Numbered from the stretch's first letter, positions 8,096 to 17,368 are shown. The stretch: 64,000 nucleotides of DNA from Lachnospiraceae bacterium (GCA_002892395.1 NBBL01000005.1:62001-126000), one strand, 5' to 3'. Made by a program: numbers and translations. The notes: a model not told the origin generated them from the sequence alone.

Positions 8096-10261
8096 TTAGT
8101 GCTCCGCTCCGCCTGTCTCCTCTCCGGAGATGCCCGGGGGCTCTCCGGGCAGTCCCTCTCCTGCGCCGGCGTCTTCGATATACTCCTCTGTGTCCTGGCC
8201 CGGCGGTGCTTCCGTCTCCTTTGCTGCCCCCGGGGTTTCCGCTGCTTCCGCTGCTCCCTGGGCTTCCGCCGCTTCCGCTGTTTCCGCCGCTTCCGCTGTT
8301 TCCGCCGCTTCCGCTGTTTCCGCCGCTTCTGCTGTCTCTGCAGGTGTACTGCTGATTCCCTCTTCCTCCGGCAGGCCGGCGGCTCCGCCTGCCTCTCCCT
8401 CCGGTGTGGCCGGGAACACATTCAGATACGGAAGAATCTCCCCCATAATGTTGCGAAATACACCGCTGGCATAGGTGCTGTGGGGCTGATCCGGCGTGTG
8501 CGGCGTGTCAATCACCACATAGCAAAGGACCTGCGGATCGTCCGCCGGTGCAAAGCCGCAAAAGGAAACCAGATAATTTCCGTTTTTTCTGGGATATTTC
8601 TCTGCGGTTCCCGTCTTTCCTCCAATTTCATAGCCCGGGATCCCGGCCGCCTTTCCGGTTCCCTCCGCCACCGTGCGAAGCAGCGCCTTTCGCAGAAAAG
8701 CGGAGGTCTCTGCGGAGCAGGTCTCACGCACCAGCTCGGGGCGCACATCGCGAACCACGGCACCCTGGGGATTCAAAATCCGTCTCACAATATGAGGCTG
8801 ATAATAGGAACCTCCGTTGATTGCAGAGGCAAACGCCGATGCAAGCTGCACCATGGTACAGTTGAAGTTCTGGCCGAACGCATTCGTCGCCAAGTCAGAG
8901 ACGCTCATATCCTCCGGTGAATGCACCAGCGTTCCGGTGTCCGCTTCCCCGGGAAGATCAATCCCCGTCTTGCTCCCGAAGCCGAACAACCGCTGAACCT
9001 TGCAGAAGTTTTCCTTTCCGACCCGCTGCGCAATCTGCATCATAGCCACGTTGCAGGACTGCATCAGGCTCTCCGTGACTGTGAGCAGACCGTGCCCCGT
9101 ACGCTTTGAGCAGTGTATCTGCCAGCCTCCCACATCCAGAAATCCGTTGCATTGAAAGCTCTCATTTCCCGTCAGCTGCCCGTTCTCCATTCCCGCAGCG
9201 ACAGTAAAAATCTTGGTGGTGGAGCCCGGCTCGTAGCTGTCGCTTAAACAGAAATTCCTCCAGAGCCGGTAGCAGGCCTCCGTCCTTGCCCCCTCATCCA
9301 TCGCCGCAAGTGCTTCCTCTGTGTAGTGCCCGCTGAGATCCCGGGGGTGATTGAGATCATAGCTCCGGTCGGTGGCCATTCCCAGAATTTCTCCATTTCG
9401 GGGATCCATGACAATGCAAGCCACATTGTCCGCCCCCATCTCTGCCTCAAACTGTGCAATGTACTTCTCTGCGACGCTCTGAACCTTCATATCAATGGTG
9501 GAGACAATGGTATTGCCGTCCCGCGCCGGCTTGATGACCCGCTCCAGATTGGAATCATCGTTCAAATAACCGTATTCCCTTCCGGGGACTCCCACCAGCT
9601 GACTGTTATAATACTGCTCAATGCCGCCTGCCCCCTCTGTGCCGTCGCTCAGGGAAAAGCCCAGCACACTGCAGGCCAGATTGCGGCAGGGGTACTGCCG
9701 CAGGTAGGAATCTTCAAACCAGACGCCGTAGACCCGCCGGGTCGTTCCCTCTGCGCGAAAGCCTCGGTTGATTTCCTGCTCTCTTGCCTCAAACTGCTCC
9801 TTTTGATCGTGTGTCAGTTCCTTTGCATACCGCACATAGTGAGAATCGGAGCGCTCCATGAGAATTCCCCGGATCGCCTGCTCCTCGTACCCGAACACCT
9901 CACAGAGCAAACGAACCGTCGGCTCCAGATAGTCCTCCGGGTCGGAATTGATCTGATACGGATCCAGAATCAAATTGTACACCTTGTTTGTGGTCGCCAG
10001 GCAGGTTCCGTTCCTGTCCACAATGTTGCCGCGTCGGCAGGGGATCTCCCGGGAATCGTATTTTTGCTGGGAAAGCACCTTTTGATTGTAGCTCTCCCCG
10101 TTCACATGCTGAATTTTCCAGAGACGATAGATCAACGCAAACAAAGCCAGCATGATCACCAGGGCGGTGACAGCCAGCTTCTCGCGCATGTATCGTTTCA
10201 GTCCGGGTCGTTCCGGATTTGAGGAACGATCACCTCTTCTCCGCTCCGGGAATGTCTGCAT
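8096..10261 (-). CDS. Class B penicillin-binding protein (FtsI/SpoVD type) with Ala/Glu-rich tail
   Basis: Septal peptidoglycan transpeptidase, membrane anchored and extracytoplasmic. It is 721 residues: a basic N-terminus, one membrane helix at about residues 29-46, a PBP dimerisation domain beginning near the RRGNIVDRNG segment, and a transpeptidase domain with SxxK (EPGSTTKIF), SxN (SCNVAM) and KTG (GGKTGTAEKY). No PASTA domain is visible. Instead there is a tail of roughly 110 residues built on ETAEAA repeats and rich in Ala, Glu and Pro. The start overlaps the end of ftsL by 32 bp and has only a weak ribosome site, so translation probably depends on coupling. FtsI versus SpoVD cannot be settled here. 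Confidence 0.92.
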   Translation of the reverse strand: MQTFPERRRGDRSSNPERPGLKRYMREKLAVTALVIMLALFALIYRLWKIQHVNGESYNQKVLSQQKYDSREIPCRRGNIVDRNGTCLATTNKVYNLILDPYQINSDPEDYLEPTVRLLCEVFGYEEQAIRGILMERSDSHYVRYAKELTHDQKEQFEAREQEINRGFRAEGTTRRVYGVWFEDSYLRQYPCRNLACSVLGFSLSDGTEGAGGIEQYYNSQLVGVPGREYGYLNDDSNLERVIKPARDGNTIVSTIDMKVQSVAEKYIAQFEAEMGADNVACIVMDPRNGEILGMATDRSYDLNHPRDLSGHYTEEALAAMDEGARTEACYRLWRNFCLSDSYEPGSTTKIFTVAAGMENGQLTGNESFQCNGFLDVGGWQIHCSKRTGHGLLTVTESLMQSCNVAMMQIAQRVGKENFCKVQRLFGFGSKTGIDLPGEADTGTLVHSPEDMSVSDLATNAFGQNFNCTMVQLASAFASAINGGSYYQPHIVRRILNPQGAVVRDVRPELVRETCSAETSAFLRKALLRTVAEGTGKAAGIPGYEIGGKTGTAEKYPRKNGNYLVSFCGFAPADDPQVLCYVVIDTPHTPDQPHSTYASGVFRNIMGEILPYLNVFPATPEGEAGGAAGLPEEEGISSTPAETAEAAETAEAAETAEAAETAEAAEAQGAAEAAETPGAAKETEAPPGQDTEEYIEDAGAGEGLPGEPPGISGEETGGAEH
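8262..8340 (-). repeat. 18-bp tandem repeat encoding the PBP tail
   Basis: About four near-perfect copies of an 18-bp unit (GCTTCCGCTGTTTCCGCC on the plus strand) encode the hexapeptide ETAEAA in the PBP C-terminal tail. In-frame copy number change would alter tail length without affecting the enzyme domain. Confidence 0.85.
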
Positions 10262-10754
10262 ACTGTCTCACATACTCACTTTCTGTCTTTTGGTAGCGAA
10301 TTACCTGATTTCGGTTGGCATAGACCATTCCGAGCTCCTTTGTCGCCACATCGTAAATATGGTCGAGATCAACGTCCGTGTCGATGGCAGTCTGAATCGT
10401 ATCGTTCTCGCTCCGCAGCGCTTCCAGCATCTCCTCCTGCTGTTGTATGTTCCGCATACTCGCCGTAATCGCAGACTGAACCCTGACATAGCTGCAGCAG
10501 ATGCAAAGGGCAGCCACTGTGGCGACGGTGAGCATCATAAGGTACGGCAGATCCATGTGCAGCGCACGGCTCTCTCTTCCTCTCGCTGCGCGCCTTGCCT
10601 CCCGCCCGCTGTGCCGTCCGGCTCTTCGCGCCCGCTCCGTCTCCTCCGGGGCAAGGCGACGCGCCGTGCTGTCATAGTTGTAGACCGGAGACACCCTTCG
10701 CCCCGCATAGCCTCCAACTCTCCGCATATTCCGTCTTCCTGTCCCCTGATTCAT
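10230..10754 (-). CDS. ftsL: FtsL-like division protein
   Basis: Small bitopic protein expected to act with FtsQ/DivIB and DivIC. It is 174 residues: an unusually long, Arg-rich cytoplasmic segment (residues 1-65), one hydrophobic helix (about 69-88, LPYLMMLTVATVAALCICC), then a heptad-like coiled coil (NIQQQEEMLEALRSENDTI). Sequence alone gives only weak identification. The call rests on topology and on its place between rsmH and the class B PBP. GGGGGAAGC precedes the ATG. Confidence 0.75.
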   Translation of the reverse strand: MNQGTGRRNMRRVGGYAGRRVSPVYNYDSTARRLAPEETERARRAGRHSGREARRAARGRESRALHMDLPYLMMLTVATVAALCICCSYVRVQSAITASMRNIQQQEEMLEALRSENDTIQTAIDTDVDLDHIYDVATKELGMVYANRNQVIRYQKTESEYVRQYADIPGAEKR

Positions 10755-10786
10755 CGCTTCCCCCTGCGGACCATTTCCCGCCGTTT

Positions 10787-11725
10787 CTATTGCCCACGCT
10801 CAAACACTCTGAGCTTTGCGCTCCTCGAGCGCGTGTTTTCTTCCCGCTCCCTTTCCGAAGGTAAAATCGGCTTTCCGGTGACGACCCTGCCCTTGCTCTT
10901 TCTCCCGCACACACATACCGGAAAGTCCGGCGGACAAATACAGGGATTCTCATTCTTCCGGAATCCGTTTTTCACAATCCGATCCTCCAGGGAGTGAAAG
11001 GTGATGATGCTCAGGCGTCCGCCCGGCTTCAACCGGTCGATCATGCGGTCGATGGACTGCTCCAGCACCTCCAGCTCACCGTTCAATTCGATGCGAAGCG
11101 CCTGAAAGGTGCGCATCGCCGGGTGTCCTCCGCCGACCTGGAGCTTTTTCGGAATCGAGCGGCGAATAATTGCCGTCAATTCTCCGGTTGTCTCAATTCT
11201 CTGTTTCTTCCGCGCCTCCACAATGTGCCGTGCAATGCTCCTGGCACAGCGATCCTCTCCGTAATCCCGTATGATGCGAGCCAGCTCCTGCTCCGAGCAC
11301 CCATTGACCAAATCTGCCGCAGTGCGCTCCTTTCTTCGATCCATGCGCATGTCGAGAGGCGCATCCTCCATATAGCTGAAGCCCCGCTCTGCCGTATCCA
11401 ATTGATAGGAAGAAACACCAAGATCAAGATAAATCCCATCCACCCGGTCAATCCCGAAGGAATCCAGGACAGACGGCAGATTGACGTAGTTGTCCCGGAC
11501 AATCCGAACGCGGGAACCGAAGGCTTCCAGACGTTCCCCCGCCGCACGAACTGCATCCTCATCCTGATCAATTCCGATCAGCATACCGCCCTGCTGAAGC
11601 CGGGAAGCCACTGCAACCCCATGACCGCCGCCGCCGAGTGTTCCGTCCACATAAATGCCGTCCGGACGGATAGCCAGACTCTCCACCGTCTCATGCAGAA
11701 GTACGGAAATGTGATGAAAGCTCAT
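10787..11725 (-). CDS. rsmH: 16S rRNA (cytosine-1402-N4) methyltransferase RsmH
   Basis: Uses S-adenosylmethionine to methylate C1402 of 16S rRNA in the decoding centre. It is 312 residues, starting [26 protein letters not shown] is the SAM-binding loop; [17 protein letters not shown] and the C-terminal [15 protein letters not shown] are family hallmarks. The ATG overlaps the mraZ stop as ATGA (11725-11722), indicating coupled translation. Confidence 0.97.
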   Translation of the reverse strand: MSFHHISVLLHETVESLAIRPDGIYVDGTLGGGGHGVAVASRLQQGGMLIGIDQDEDAVRAAGERLEAFGSRVRIVRDNYVNLPSVLDSFGIDRVDGIYLDLGVSSYQLDTAERGFSYMEDAPLDMRMDRRKERTAADLVNGCSEQELARIIRDYGEDRCARSIARHIVEARKKQRIETTGELTAIIRRSIPKKLQVGGGHPAMRTFQALRIELNGELEVLEQSIDRMIDRLKPGGRLSIITFHSLEDRIVKNGFRKNENPCICPPDFPVCVCGRKSKGRVVTGKPILPSEREREENTRSRSAKLRVFERGQ

Positions 11726-12156
11726 ATCCCAAGCCCCAATCCGTCAAGCGCCGCTGCCAGCTCATCGGCATTTTCCTCAAAGCCCAGTTCCTCCTCCCAG
11801 CGGGCTGCACTCCAGATCTCAACGCGGCTCCCGTTTCCGATTAACACTGCCTCCTTGTCAATTCCCGCAAAGCTCCTCAGATTTGCAGGCAGTAAAATGC
11901 GCCCCTGACGATCCGTCTCGCAGAAAACCGCACCGGCGTGAAGAAAGCGCGAAAATTTTCTTGCGTTGGCATTGGTCATCGGCAGTGCCGCCAGTGATTC
12001 CTCCAGCTTGTTCCAGCCCTCCTCGGAAAACACAAAGAGGCAGCCATCCAGCCCCTTCGTCACGACGAAGGGAGTGCCCAGCTGTTCACGGAACAGGGAA
12101 GGAACGATGACTCGTCCCTTCGTATCCACCGTATGGTTAAATTCCCCCGTAAACAT
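11722..12156 (-). CDS. mraZ: Transcriptional regulator / division-cluster protein MraZ
   Basis: DNA-binding protein that regulates its own dcw operon. It is 144 residues with two AbrB/SpoVT-like MraZ repeats: [19 protein letters not shown] at the N-terminus and [16 protein letters not shown] in the middle, each with the DxKGRxxxP-type motif. The frame runs back to 12180, but the ATG at 12156 follows GGGGGAG and gives MFTGEFNH, the family start. It is first gene of the division cluster and lies directly behind its predicted operator. Confidence 0.96.
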   Translation of the reverse strand: MFTGEFNHTVDTKGRVIVPSLFREQLGTPFVVTKGLDGCLFVFSEEGWNKLEESLAALPMTNANARKFSRFLHAGAVFCETDRQGRILLPANLRSFAGIDKEAVLIGNGSRVEIWSAARWEEELGFEENADELAAALDGLGLGI

Positions 12157-12165
12157 ATGAGCTCC

Positions 12166-12190
12166 CCCACAATTCACCACTTTTTACCAC
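12166..12190 (-). promoter_or_regulatory. MraZ operator: three GTGG repeats at 10-bp spacing
   Basis: Reading the minus strand toward mraZ there are GTGGT (12190-12186), GTGGT (12180-12176) and GTGGG (12170-12166), each start exactly 10 bp apart. MraZ proteins are known to bind direct repeats of this kind in front of mraZ. The last copy overlaps the ribosome binding site. Confidence 0.75.
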
Positions 12191-12250
12191 TTCATGTCTA
12201 AATCATAATCAAAGCGAAAGGAAAAAGCAAGGTGTTTCCCCGATAAAATT

Positions 12251-12289
12251 CCCCAAAAAACAAGCAGCCATGCGGGTTCGCACAGCTGC
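12251..12289 (-). terminator. Terminator of lgt
   Basis: On the minus strand GCAGCTGTGCG pairs with CGCATGGCTGC (two G-T pairs) around AACC, followed by TTGTTTTTTG. It lies about 80 bp downstream of lgt and upstream of the mraZ control region. Confidence 0.75.
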
Positions 12290-12365
12290 AACAAGATCTT
12301 GTCTTTTTTTGTTTTTCCAGTCTATATATGGATTTGATCCCGCCCGGAGCCTCAATGGCCCAGGC

Positions 12366-13229
12366 TCAATCCCGGTGGCGGCGGGTGGGGAATCGTTTCT
12401 TCAAAAGGACGGCAGTCCCCGCCAAGGTGCAGCAAAGCGCCAGCGCCTGTGAAACGGCAATTCCGGTTCCCGGCACCATGAGCGAATCGGTCCGCAGGCC
12501 CTCAATCCAGAATCGTCCCAGTCCGTAACCCGCGAGATACAGACACAAAAGCTCACCGGAAAAGCGCTTTTTCCTTCTCCACACAAGCAAAAAAAGGAGC
12601 AGGCACAAATTCCAGCAGGACTCATAGAGAAAGGTGGGATGCACCTGAATATACGCCGTCCCGTTTTCCACGATCCGGTGGCGAAGTAATTCCTGATCGA
12701 TCATGATGGGGTTGACGATCGCCTGCCGAATCCGCATGGCAAAGAGTCCCTCTGTATAACGGCCGAAGGCCTCGCAGTTAAAGAAATTGCCCCACCGGCC
12801 GAGAATCTGCCCCACCAGAACGCCGAGGATCAGCGAATCTGCCATATTCAAAAATGATTGCTTTTTTACCCTCGTCCACACAAGGAGGGAAAGCGCACCG
12901 CCGATGACGCCGCCGTAGATTGCAAGCCCGCCGCCCCGCAGATTTAAAATTTCCAGGAGATTACCCCGGTAGCTTTCCCACCGAAAGAACACATAATAAA
13001 GCCGGGCGCCGACAATGCCGGAGAGAATCCCGTACAGAGCAAAGTCGTAGACCGCGTCCTCTCCCAGTCCCCTCTGCCTTGCGTCCCTCGCTGCAAGGGT
13101 GAGGCCGAGCAGCATCCCGATTCCAATGATGATTCCATAGAACGCAATGCGAAAGCCGAATACATCGATGTGATTCACCATATGCCGCACGGTGATTCCC
13201 AGATTGACAAATTTCAGATCGTAATTCAT
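12366..13229 (-). CDS. lgt: Prolipoprotein diacylglyceryl transferase
   Basis: Membrane enzyme that attaches diacylglycerol to the lipobox cysteine of prelipoproteins, the first step of lipoprotein maturation. It is 287 residues with about seven membrane segments. The Lgt signature GRWGNFFNCEAFG is intact near residue 143, GGLAIYGGVIGG is conserved, and VHPTFLYES follows. AGAGAGGA precedes the ATG. Likely clients in this window include the lipoproteins at 25.6, 29.9 and 51.4 kb. It has its own terminator. Confidence 0.96.
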   Translation of the reverse strand: MNYDLKFVNLGITVRHMVNHIDVFGFRIAFYGIIIGIGMLLGLTLAARDARQRGLGEDAVYDFALYGILSGIVGARLYYVFFRWESYRGNLLEILNLRGGGLAIYGGVIGGALSLLVWTRVKKQSFLNMADSLILGVLVGQILGRWGNFFNCEAFGRYTEGLFAMRIRQAIVNPIMIDQELLRHRIVENGTAYIQVHPTFLYESCWNLCLLLFLLVWRRKKRFSGELLCLYLAGYGLGRFWIEGLRTDSLMVPGTGIAVSQALALCCTLAGTAVLLKKRFPTRRHRD

Positions 13230-13333
13230 TCCTCTCTCTATCCTTTCCGCTCCCGGTTATTTCTATCCGTATCCAATTAATATAATACATATCGCCCCAA
13301 AAGGAAATGTGGGAGTTCAAAAGCTCTCTTCCC

Positions 13334-13361
13334 TTGATTCTTATGAATTCAACGGTATAGT
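13334..13361 (+). promoter_or_regulatory. Predicted promoter of the sensor kinase operon
   Basis: TTGATT, a 16-bp spacer and TATAGT on the plus strand, about 80 bp before the kinase start codon. The leader between it and the gene contains GC-rich inverted segments, but no recognised riboswitch. Confidence 0.5.
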
Positions 13362-13442
13362 AGATAACAAGCCGACCGGAGAAAAAAGGTACACCGGGCC
13401 GTGACCGGCTGATTCCCCTCTACGTGTAAGAAAGGATCCGTT

Positions 13443-15056
13443 ATGAAGCTTCGAACTAAAATCATGCTGCTGATTATTTCTGTCATCCTCGTGATCCTTG
13501 TTCTCAACCGCTACCCTGTCTCCATGAGTCTCAGACAATCAATCACAGAGCGCACCGGCTCTGCGCTGATGGATATTGCCTATCAGGCATCTGTCTCCCC
13601 AAATGTAATTGAGGGGCTGTCGGCGCAGCGACCTCAGCTCCTCAAGGCGGCAGCGGAACAGGTGGAACGCTGCGAAAACTGTTCCGGTATCGCCATATTT
13701 GATGAAAAAGGTACACTTCGCTACTGCTCTGAAACCATGCCCAATGCCGAAGCCCTGCGCGCACAGATCACAGAAAACAAAGCGCAAAAAAATTATCGAA
13801 CTACGGTGAATGATGCCGGAACAGAAATTCTCTGTGCGTACTGCCCCATCTACGGAAGGGATGGAAATCGCCTCGGAGGAGTTTTGACACAATTCTCCGG
13901 TGTTCAAGCGGGAATTAATCTTGAAAAAGCACAGAGAGACCTGGATGCCATGACGATTCTAGTGATGATCATCGCCCTCCTGATTGCGTGGAATGTGACG
14001 GAAAACATAAAAGAGGTCATGTTTAACTTGGAGCCGGTTGAAATTGCCCAACTCCTGACCGAACGAAATGCCCTGATCGACTCAGTGCGCGACGGCATTT
14101 TGTCTGTCGACGGCGACGGAACCATTGACCATATCAACCGAACTGCCATTCGGCTCCTGCGGCACTCGTACAAAACGGAGCAGACGGAACAACTTCGATT
14201 TGAGGATATTTTTCCCCGACTTTCCCTTACCGAGACCATGCAGAACGACCGCCCGGTCTACGATTTCCGCTGTGACATCGGTTCGGACAGCTTTTATGTA
14301 AACTTTATTCCCATTTGTATCAAAAAGCCGGATCACACAAGCCTTCTGGTTACCTTCCGTCCAACAAAGGAGCTCATTCGCTTCGCCGAAGACATCACCG
14401 GCGTAAAAAGCTATATCGAGGCGCTCAGGGCACAAATGCATGAATTCAACAACAAGCTTCAGGTTGTCTCCGGTCTGATCAGATCCGGGCAGTACGAAGA
14501 ACTCAATGAATACATCGACGCACTCGCGCATCTTAAAAACCAGGAAATTCTCCAAATCAACCGAACGATCAAAGATCCTATCATCGCAGCATTTATTTCC
14601 AGCAAATTTGACCGGGCGGCAGAAGAAAAGGTAGATCTGGTGCTCACGGATCAAAGCTGTCTTCGTGTCAATCTCCCACAGGATCTGGTGCAAGATCTGG
14701 TTGTTATTATCGGAAATTTGCTGGAAAATGCATTTTCCGCAGTACAGAACTGTGCGATGCAGACTGTCACGCTGGAGCTCTCCGAACACGGAGGAGAGAT
14801 CATCGTGTCCGTGTGGGACTCCGGCATTGAAATTCCCGAGGCACTGCTCGACAATCTATTTGATTACGGTGTCACCACAAAGGAGAGCGGAAGCGGAATT
14901 GGACTCTATCTCGTTCGGGAAGCCTGCACCCGAAACGGCGGTTATATCACAGTAGTCAGCGACCGGCAGGACGGTACGGAATTTGTCGCCCACATATCTT
15001 ATCGGGCAGAACAGGAGGAGAACGAACATGTATCGAGTACTGATTGTGGAAGATGA
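13443..15056 (+). CDS. CitA/DcuS-family sensor histidine kinase
   Basis: Membrane sensor that phosphorylates the adjacent regulator. It is 537 residues: an N-terminal helix (about 7-24), an extracytoplasmic sensor region, a second helix (about 178-192), a cytoplasmic PAS-like segment (SVRDGILSVDGDGTIDHINR), and a Spo0B-type transmitter with the phospho-accepting His in RAQMHEFNNKLQVVSGLI. This is followed by a HATPase with NLLENAFSAV and GSGIGLYL. The architecture is that of the citrate/C4-dicarboxylate sensors. The ligand is not evident; the neighbours are purine permeases, not dicarboxylate genes. AAAGGATCC precedes the ATG. It overlaps the regulator gene by 29 bp. Confidence 0.9.
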   Translation: MKLRTKIMLLIISVILVILVLNRYPVSMSLRQSITERTGSALMDIAYQASVSPNVIEGLSAQRPQLLKAAAEQVERCENCSGIAIFDEKGTLRYCSETMPNAEALRAQITENKAQKNYRTTVNDAGTEILCAYCPIYGRDGNRLGGVLTQFSGVQAGINLEKAQRDLDAMTILVMIIALLIAWNVTENIKEVMFNLEPVEIAQLLTERNALIDSVRDGILSVDGDGTIDHINRTAIRLLRHSYKTEQTEQLRFEDIFPRLSLTETMQNDRPVYDFRCDIGSDSFYVNFIPICIKKPDHTSLLVTFRPTKELIRFAEDITGVKSYIEALRAQMHEFNNKLQVVSGLIRSGQYEELNEYIDALAHLKNQEILQINRTIKDPIIAAFISSKFDRAAEEKVDLVLTDQSCLRVNLPQDLVQDLVVIIGNLLENAFSAVQNCAMQTVTLELSEHGGEIIVSVWDSGIEIPEALLDNLFDYGVTTKESGSGIGLYLVREACTRNGGYITVVSDRQDGTEFVAHISYRAEQEENEHVSSTDCGR

Positions 15057-15753
15057 TCCGCAAATTGCCAAAATCAACGCCAACGATCTGAGAGCATCCG
15101 GCTTTGAAGTCGCAGGAATTGCCCCCAATGCTGCCAAAGCAATGGAACTGCTGGAGTCTTCTCCCATTCAGCTCCTTCTCCTGGATCTTTACCTCCCCGG
15201 AGGTAGCGGTCTGGAACTGCTCCGAACCGTCAGAGGAGGTTCCCGTCAGCTCGATGTCATCGTTGTCTCTGCTGCAAAGGACAGCGCACAGATTCGTGAG
15301 GCCTTCCGCATGGGGTGTATAGATTACATCATAAAGCCCTTCACCAACGAGCGCCTTGCTCTCGCCCTTTCCAGATACGAGCAGAAAATGAAGCTACTCC
15401 GCAAGGATTTTTTGAGTCAAAATGAAGTCGACCTTCTCTCGTCCCACAGAATCAAAGAGGAAAGCGATCCCTACCGGCAGAAGGGGATCGATCAAAAAAC
15501 ACTTCAAATGATCCTCTCACTTGTTTCAGGAAAAACACATTCCTTCTCCGTGGCGGAAATCACACAGGAAACCCAGATGTCCCGTGTGTCTGTGAAAAAA
15601 TATTTGGATTACCTATGCGATGAAAAGGTTCTCCTGCAGACCTATGTCTACGGAAACAAAGGGCGTCCGTCAAATCTCTATCGGCTCCTGTCAAAGAAAC
15701 AGCTGTCCCAGATTAATCGTGAACGTGAGGCCCCCCGTGATCGCTTTACTTAA
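15028..15753 (+). CDS. CitB/DcuR-family response regulator
   Basis: Transcription factor of the two-component pair. It is 241 residues: a receiver domain with acidic pocket EDD (residues 8-10), phospho-acceptor Asp53 in LLLLDLYLPGGSG and the conserved Lys in IIKPF, then a C-terminal helix-turn-helix (FSVAEITQETQMSRVSVKK) of the CitB type. The frame extends upstream to 14983, but AGGAGGAG 8 nt before the ATG at 15028 fixes the start. It is translated from within the end of the kinase gene. Its likely target is the permease promoter immediately downstream. Confidence 0.9.
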   Translation: MYRVLIVEDDPQIAKINANDLRASGFEVAGIAPNAAKAMELLESSPIQLLLLDLYLPGGSGLELLRTVRGGSRQLDVIVVSAAKDSAQIREAFRMGCIDYIIKPFTNERLALALSRYEQKMKLLRKDFLSQNEVDLLSSHRIKEESDPYRQKGIDQKTLQMILSLVSGKTHSFSVAEITQETQMSRVSVKKYLDYLCDEKVLLQTYVYGNKGRPSNLYRLLSKKQLSQINREREAPRDRFT

Positions 15754-15811
15754 TTACAAAAAGGAAAACAAACTTACAAAAACGGATCCGGCTCCCTCTG
15801 CCTGCTATACT
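15754..15811 (+). promoter_or_regulatory. Candidate response-regulator site and promoter for the first purine permease
   Basis: Two identical 9-mers TTACAAAAA start at 15754 and 15774, 20 bp (two helical turns) apart. Downstream is a good -10 box TATACT (15806-15811), but the -35 position (about 15783-15788, CGGATC) is poor. A weak -35 abutting a tandem repeat is what an activator-dependent promoter looks like. The link to the adjacent regulator is inference. Confidence 0.5.
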
Positions 15812-15879
15812 GATTGTAAGTGCAAAAGGCTTCCGGATCAAAGCCGCTCACCGGGTAGAACAGAAAGGAGCGTGCCGTG

Positions 15880-17187
15880 ATGCCAGGCTTCCGTGAACTG
15901 TGTGAAAAACGCTTTCACTTATCCGAAAACAAAACTGACCTCCGAACGGAGGTTTTGGCAGGTGCAACCACATTCGCCACGATGTCCTACGTCCTCGCCA
16001 CAGTTCCCAATATGCTGAGCAATGCCGGCCTTCCGAAGGGGGCCATTCTGACTATGATGATCATCATGATCGTCGCTTGCAGCATCACCATGGCACTCTA
16101 CACTAACCGCCCCTTTGCGCTGGCACCCGGCATGAGTTCCGTTGCCATTATCGGATCCACAATCCGTGAGATCGGAATTCCGTTGGAGGTTGCCTTCGGT
16201 CTCATTCTTCTGAGTGGTGTGATCTTTGTCCTCATTTCTTTTATCGGACTGCGCGAGCTGGTCGTCAATGCGATTCCGGGAAGTGTCAAGATTTCAATCA
16301 GTGCGGGGATCGGACTTTATATCGCCTTAATCGGATTCAAATCCGGACATGTGATCGTATCCACTCCCATGAATTCACTGGCATTTGCCGACCTGCACAC
16401 CCCGAGCGTTCTGTTGTTCACCGCGGGCTTCCTGTCATTGCTTTGGCTCGAAGCAATTCGCTTCCGCGGAAGTATGATCATGTCCATTCTTTTTGTTACC
16501 TTGCTCGGAATTCCGCTGGGTGTGACGACTGTACCGGATACCATGCTGAATTCGCCTGCACCGGTTGGCAGCATTGCCTTTCGAATTGATATTCTTGGTG
16601 CGTTGCGCCCCGAGTACTTCCCATGGTTATTCTCCTTCTTTGTTCCGGACTTTTTCGGCACGATGGGAATTATACTTGGCGTCGCAAGCCGCGCCGGATG
16701 GTTGAATGAAAAGGGAGATATGCCAGGTATTGAGAAGTGCTTCAAAATCGATTCCCTTTCAACTGTTGCCGGAAGCTTTTTCTGCATGCCGGTGATGACG
16801 ACTTATCTGGAATCTGCTTCCGGCGTAGAAGACGGAGGACGTACAGGGCTCACCAGCATTGTTACCTCGATTCTGTTTGCGACGATGCTGCTGTTTACGC
16901 CGATTGCTCTTATGATTCCGCCTGTCGCCACAGCTCCTGTGTTGTCTTACATCGGACTTCAGATGCTGAGTTCTATGAAAAACATCTGCTATGATGATAT
17001 TACCGAGGCAATGCCTGCATTCATTGCTGTCGGCATGACGATCTTTACCAACAATATCGCGAACGGGCTTTCCCTTTCGGTGCTCTCTTATCTTCTCTTA
17101 AAGATTGCAGCCGGAAGATGGAAGGAACTTCATCCGGCTATGTATGGTCTGACGCTGTTTCTCCTGTACTATCTGTCCACACTCTGA
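15880..17187 (+). CDS. AzgA/PbuG-type purine (hypoxanthine/guanine) permease, copy 1
   Basis: Multi-pass proton-coupled nucleobase importer of the NCS2 superfamily. It is 435 residues with about 12-13 hydrophobic helices. Family motifs include TEVLAGATTFATMSYVLA near residue 22, FALAPGMSS and the C-terminal YLESASGVEDGGRTGLT, which matches the AzgA consensus ESAAGVAxGGRTGLT. A GTG at 15877 is an alternative start; AAAGGAG (15864-15870) fits the ATG at 15880 better. It is closely related to the next gene, apparently a tandem duplication. The exact purine cannot be read from the sequence. Confidence 0.88.
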   Translation: MPGFRELCEKRFHLSENKTDLRTEVLAGATTFATMSYVLATVPNMLSNAGLPKGAILTMMIIMIVACSITMALYTNRPFALAPGMSSVAIIGSTIREIGIPLEVAFGLILLSGVIFVLISFIGLRELVVNAIPGSVKISISAGIGLYIALIGFKSGHVIVSTPMNSLAFADLHTPSVLLFTAGFLSLLWLEAIRFRGSMIMSILFVTLLGIPLGVTTVPDTMLNSPAPVGSIAFRIDILGALRPEYFPWLFSFFVPDFFGTMGIILGVASRAGWLNEKGDMPGIEKCFKIDSLSTVAGSFFCMPVMTTYLESASGVEDGGRTGLTSIVTSILFATMLLFTPIALMIPPVATAPVLSYIGLQMLSSMKNICYDDITEAMPAFIAVGMTIFTNNIANGLSLSVLSYLLLKIAAGRWKELHPAMYGLTLFLLYYLSTL

Positions 17188-17240
17188 CCGAAACGGCAAA
17201 ACGAAAGCCGTCCGGGAAACCGCGTCAAGGTGCAAAGGCT

Positions 17241-17310
17241 CGGTTCTTTTGTCTTTCCCTGCCGCCTCCTTTCAAGAAAGAAATGGCAGACGGCAGTCAA
17301 AGAACTATCA
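17241..17310 (+). other. Possible long-range RNA hairpin between the two permease genes
   Basis: GTTCTTT near 17245 is complementary to AAAGAAC near 17304, and inside it CTGCCG pairs with CGGCAG (about 17260 and 17292). The two stems are separated by an asymmetric internal loop. There is no T-run behind it, so it is not a simple terminator. It could be a processing or stability element. Confidence 0.3.
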
Positions 17311-17368
17311 ATCTGCTGTCTCTGTACCCACAGTGCAGCCCACATTTTATCAGAGGAGGAACCATCAT

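Noticed and set aside
13362-13442. Riboswitch in the kinase leader
   Set aside because: GC-rich inverted segments are present, but no match to purine or other riboswitch cores that I know.
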